This document shows, one piece after another, positions 62,250 to 64,000 of a stretch of 64,000 bases of DNA (the stretch's first letter is position 1; every line of letters begins with the position of its first letter). Where the stretch lies: the NCBI RefSeq assembly GCF_002246015.1, contig NZ_NOLJ01000006.1, positions 384,144 through 448,143 on the forward strand. Reading direction: 5' to 3'. The stretch is from Nostoc sp. 'Peltigera membranacea cyanobiont' 210A (GTDB lineage Bacteria > Cyanobacteriota > Cyanobacteriia > Cyanobacteriales > Nostocaceae). Under the pieces are notes generated by a model. That model was not told where the DNA came from and searched no databases. It was given only the letters and a program-made list of their open reading frames with translations. A program made the position numbers and the translations under genes.

Positions 62250-63227
62250 CTAGGGGGGATTCAAGAAGGAAGAATTGAACAAACTTTTTAGCTTAGGAAT
62301 ACGTGTAATGTTTCCAGAACGAATAAAAAAGTCTGCATATATCTTGGCAGTTTTGTAAATGGAGTTAGGGTTGCTAGATTGAAAATATTTTTGATTTTCA
62401 CCTAAATCAGTTAGGTTAATTCCATCTAGAGAGAGAGTATCGATCGGAATTTTTAACGCTTTGCTGACGATCGCTTTTCCTTCCTCAACATTTGCTTTCC
62501 AGTAGGTCGAGGCTTGCAGCCATCCTCGCACAAATGCCCGAATGTCTTCGGGGCGATCGCGGATTGTCTCACCGCGAAAGATAATTAAATCTAAAATCAA
62601 GCCAGGGGTTTGCTTGCTAGTAAATAGGATCTTCCCCCCTAATTTAATCGCTTCAGAGAGATAGGGTTCCCAAGTCTGTCCGGCTTGAATCGTATTATTT
62701 TTCAAGCGTTGAGGAATTTCTGAAGCCTCTAATTGAACTAAGTTCACATCATCACTAGTTAAATTGGCAGTTTTCAACATTTCAGTCACGAAAACTTCGC
62801 TAAAACTGCCTAGATTTGCACCCAGCTTTTTCCCTTTCAAGTCAGCGACGGTTTTAATTTTTGATTGGGCGACTACCACATCTGCTCCTATTGATTCATC
62901 TATAACGATCGCGCCTTGTATATCTGGATTTGTGGCACTCAAGATTATAAACTTTCCCAATGACGATGTAATCCCATCATACTTACCCGCATTGAAGTTT
63001 GCTTGTTCCAATTGGGCGTATTGTGTATGAATTAGTTCCACATCTACCCCTTGGGCTTTGAAGAATCCTTTTTTTTGAGCAATGATGCCTGGAAGCTCTC
63101 CAACAAAAGATCCAAATATCACTTTCAATGGAGGGCGTTTTACTTCAGTTGGTACTGAAGTATTACAAGCAATTAGTAAACAGGCGGTAATGAGGAAAAT
63201 ACTAATGGATTTGAGTAGTTTCAGCAT
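62250..63227 (-). CDS. NMT1/SsuA-type substrate-binding lipoprotein
   Basis: 325 residues. A lipobox at LLIACNT (Cys21) marks a lipoprotein signal. The fold is that of the NMT1/SsuA/TauA periplasmic binding proteins: LKVIFGSFVGELPGIIAQKK, then GVDVELIHTQYAQLEQANFN, VADLKGKKLGANLGSFSEVF and AGQTWEPYLSEA. These usually deliver sulfonates, nitrate, thiamine precursors or similar. No permease or ATPase is adjacent; instead it heads an operon with a Cache kinase and a cyclase. It therefore probably feeds ligand information to the kinase. Ligand identity is unknown. Confidence 0.9.
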   Translation of the reverse strand: MLKLLKSISIFLITACLLIACNTSVPTEVKRPPLKVIFGSFVGELPGIIAQKKGFFKAQGVDVELIHTQYAQLEQANFNAGKYDGITSSLGKFIILSATNPDIQGAIVIDESIGADVVVAQSKIKTVADLKGKKLGANLGSFSEVFVTEMLKTANLTSDDVNLVQLEASEIPQRLKNNTIQAGQTWEPYLSEAIKLGGKILFTSKQTPGLILDLIIFRGETIRDRPEDIRAFVRGWLQASTYWKANVEEGKAIVSKALKIPIDTLSLDGINLTDLGENQKYFQSSNPNSIYKTAKIYADFFIRSGNITRIPKLKSLFNSSFLNPP

Positions 63228-63278
63228 AGAATTCTTGATCTTTTTAATTATTGTTAATCAAAGATTCAGCTAAACAAA

Positions 63279-63849
63279 CTAATTAGACCTCTTGCAATGG
63301 AAAAGACTGTAATTGCAAATAGAGCGATCGCTCTTTTCCACTGTTATATTAGTCTTTAAATAATCCCGCACCCAATCACAAGTGTATTTCAGTAGGTTGA
63401 GATGGAGAATTTGTTCTAGATCCCACATAATCACAAGTTGGTCATCTCCGCCAGAGGCGAGGGTTTTACCATCGGGACTAAAGGCAACACTGCTGACATT
63501 AGAAGTATGTCCATTCAGGGTGACGAGTAAAGTACCATCAATTTTCCAGACTTTGATCGTATGACCATCGAGACTGAAAGCAATTCCCCACACACCACGC
63601 TCATGTTTAAGAGTTCTGATTAAAGTGCCATCTAGTTGCCAAAGCTTGATGCTAAAATCGCCACTGGCAGAAGCGATCGTTTGTCCATCTGGGCTAAAGG
63701 CAACTCGCCACACCGCAGATTTATGTCCTTTAAAAATGGTCAACAATTTACCATCGATTGTCCAAAGACGGATAGTGCCATCAATACCGGCAGCAACGAT
63801 CAGACGGGAGCAACGCGAAAAAGTGAGATCCTCGTGAAAAGAGCTTTCT
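63279..63849 (-). pseudogene. Truncated WD40-repeat gene
   Basis: The open frame from 63849 to the stop at 63279 encodes about four WD40 repeats, the third missing its middle (FSLDGHTIKVWK). WD40 sequence begins upstream of the first ATG at 63746 (LIVAAGIDGTIRLWTIDGKL) and stops abruptly at an in-frame TAA next to a G-rich repeat. The C-terminus DWVRDYLKTNITVEKSDRSI matches the end of large cyanobacterial NTPase/WD40 proteins (CDWLRDYL...VxxSDR). The sensor and NTPase parts are missing, so this is the decayed tail of such a gene. The last few codons come from the MITE arm at 63284-63296. Confidence 0.7.
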
Positions 63850-64000
63850 TAGGCAGGGGGAGCAGGGGGAGCAGGGGGAGTGAAGAGAAAACTTTAGTAT
63901 TTTTTATGACCGTTATAGCTCTAAATACACTTATTTCTTTCTCTTCCCCTGCCTCCCCTGCATCCCCTGCTCCCCCTGCTCACAAAATCGCATTGCTCCC
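63850..64000. repeat. G-rich and C-rich inverted repeat at window end
   Basis: Tandem GGGGGAGCA units (63854-63880) and, after about 55 bases, tandem CCCCTGCxTC units (63945-63980). The arms are complementary; no gene is seen. Same type as 2664-2756 and 51958-52034. Confidence 0.6.

Noticed and set aside
1..64000. tRNA, rRNA or tmRNA genes
   Set aside because: I looked for T-arm patterns and rRNA signatures in the gaps on both strands and saw none; a covariance-model scan would be decisive.

Overview
The window looks like chromosomal DNA of a filamentous, probably heterocystous cyanobacterium of the Nostoc/Anabaena type. The evidence is the very frequent octamer GCGATCGC (HIP1), many short interspersed repeats and tandem heptamers typical of Nostocales, petN of the cytochrome b6f complex, ycf46, a CCB2/CCB4-type heme assembly gene, DUF3155, DUF2808 and DUF3611 genes, multi-GAF bilin-type kinases and a membrane-anchored Mn superoxide dismutase. 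No rRNA, tRNA or CRISPR array was seen.

Layout. 0-6.8 kb: small stress-type membrane protein, a MITE-like element, two exported proteins of unknown role (one with a PEP-CTERM-like sorting tail), Mn-SOD, a DEDDh exonuclease and a membrane protein. 7-14.2 kb: a sensory block with three histidine kinases (REC-kinase; ethylene-receptor-like hybrid kinase; four-GAF kinase whose first GAF has both cysteines of a DXCF cyanobacteriochrome). Between the second and third lie petN and a second very short gene. 14.3-19.8 kb: accessory region with a toxin-antitoxin pair, an Rpn-type nuclease, an array of HIP1-bounded repeats, and a two-gene GTPase/WD40 operon that resembles NTPase-based conflict systems.

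20-27.8 kb: core genes. These are the transhydrogenase operon pntAA-pntAB-pntB, then a DUF2808 gene, then the ribosome/membrane-biogenesis cluster rpmH-rnpA-PH protein-yidC-jag(khpB)-yceD. 27.9-32.4 kb: scar of a mobile element, with a transposase N-terminal remnant, a PIN/AbrB toxin-antitoxin pair, the last codons of a tyrosine recombinase, a solitary ParA ATPase with a partner of unknown function, and a single-membrane-span protein.

32.5-43 kb: ycf46, an SH3-domain protein, a four-repeat peptidoglycan-binding protein, an SbcC-type ATPase, a tiny membrane protein and a NACHT (STAND) NTPase with an N-terminal HTH. 43-48 kb: surface-protein cluster in which an SLH module and its flanks have been duplicated, once fused to a beta-helix domain and once to a TrbI-like domain. 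48-58 kb: mostly housekeeping genes (GAF kinase, DUF3155, heme-assembly factor, PadR regulator, Tic21-like DUF3611, serS, rseP, nth, rpsN, aat).

58-64 kb: a three-gene signalling operon on the minus strand, consisting of a lipoprotein substrate-binding protein, a Cache-HAMP hybrid kinase and a REC-PAS-GGDEF cyclase with an intact GGEEF motif and I-site. It is followed by the tail of a decayed WD40 gene. A recurring theme is short repeats that have entered gene ends or coding frames and now supply protein residues or stop codons.
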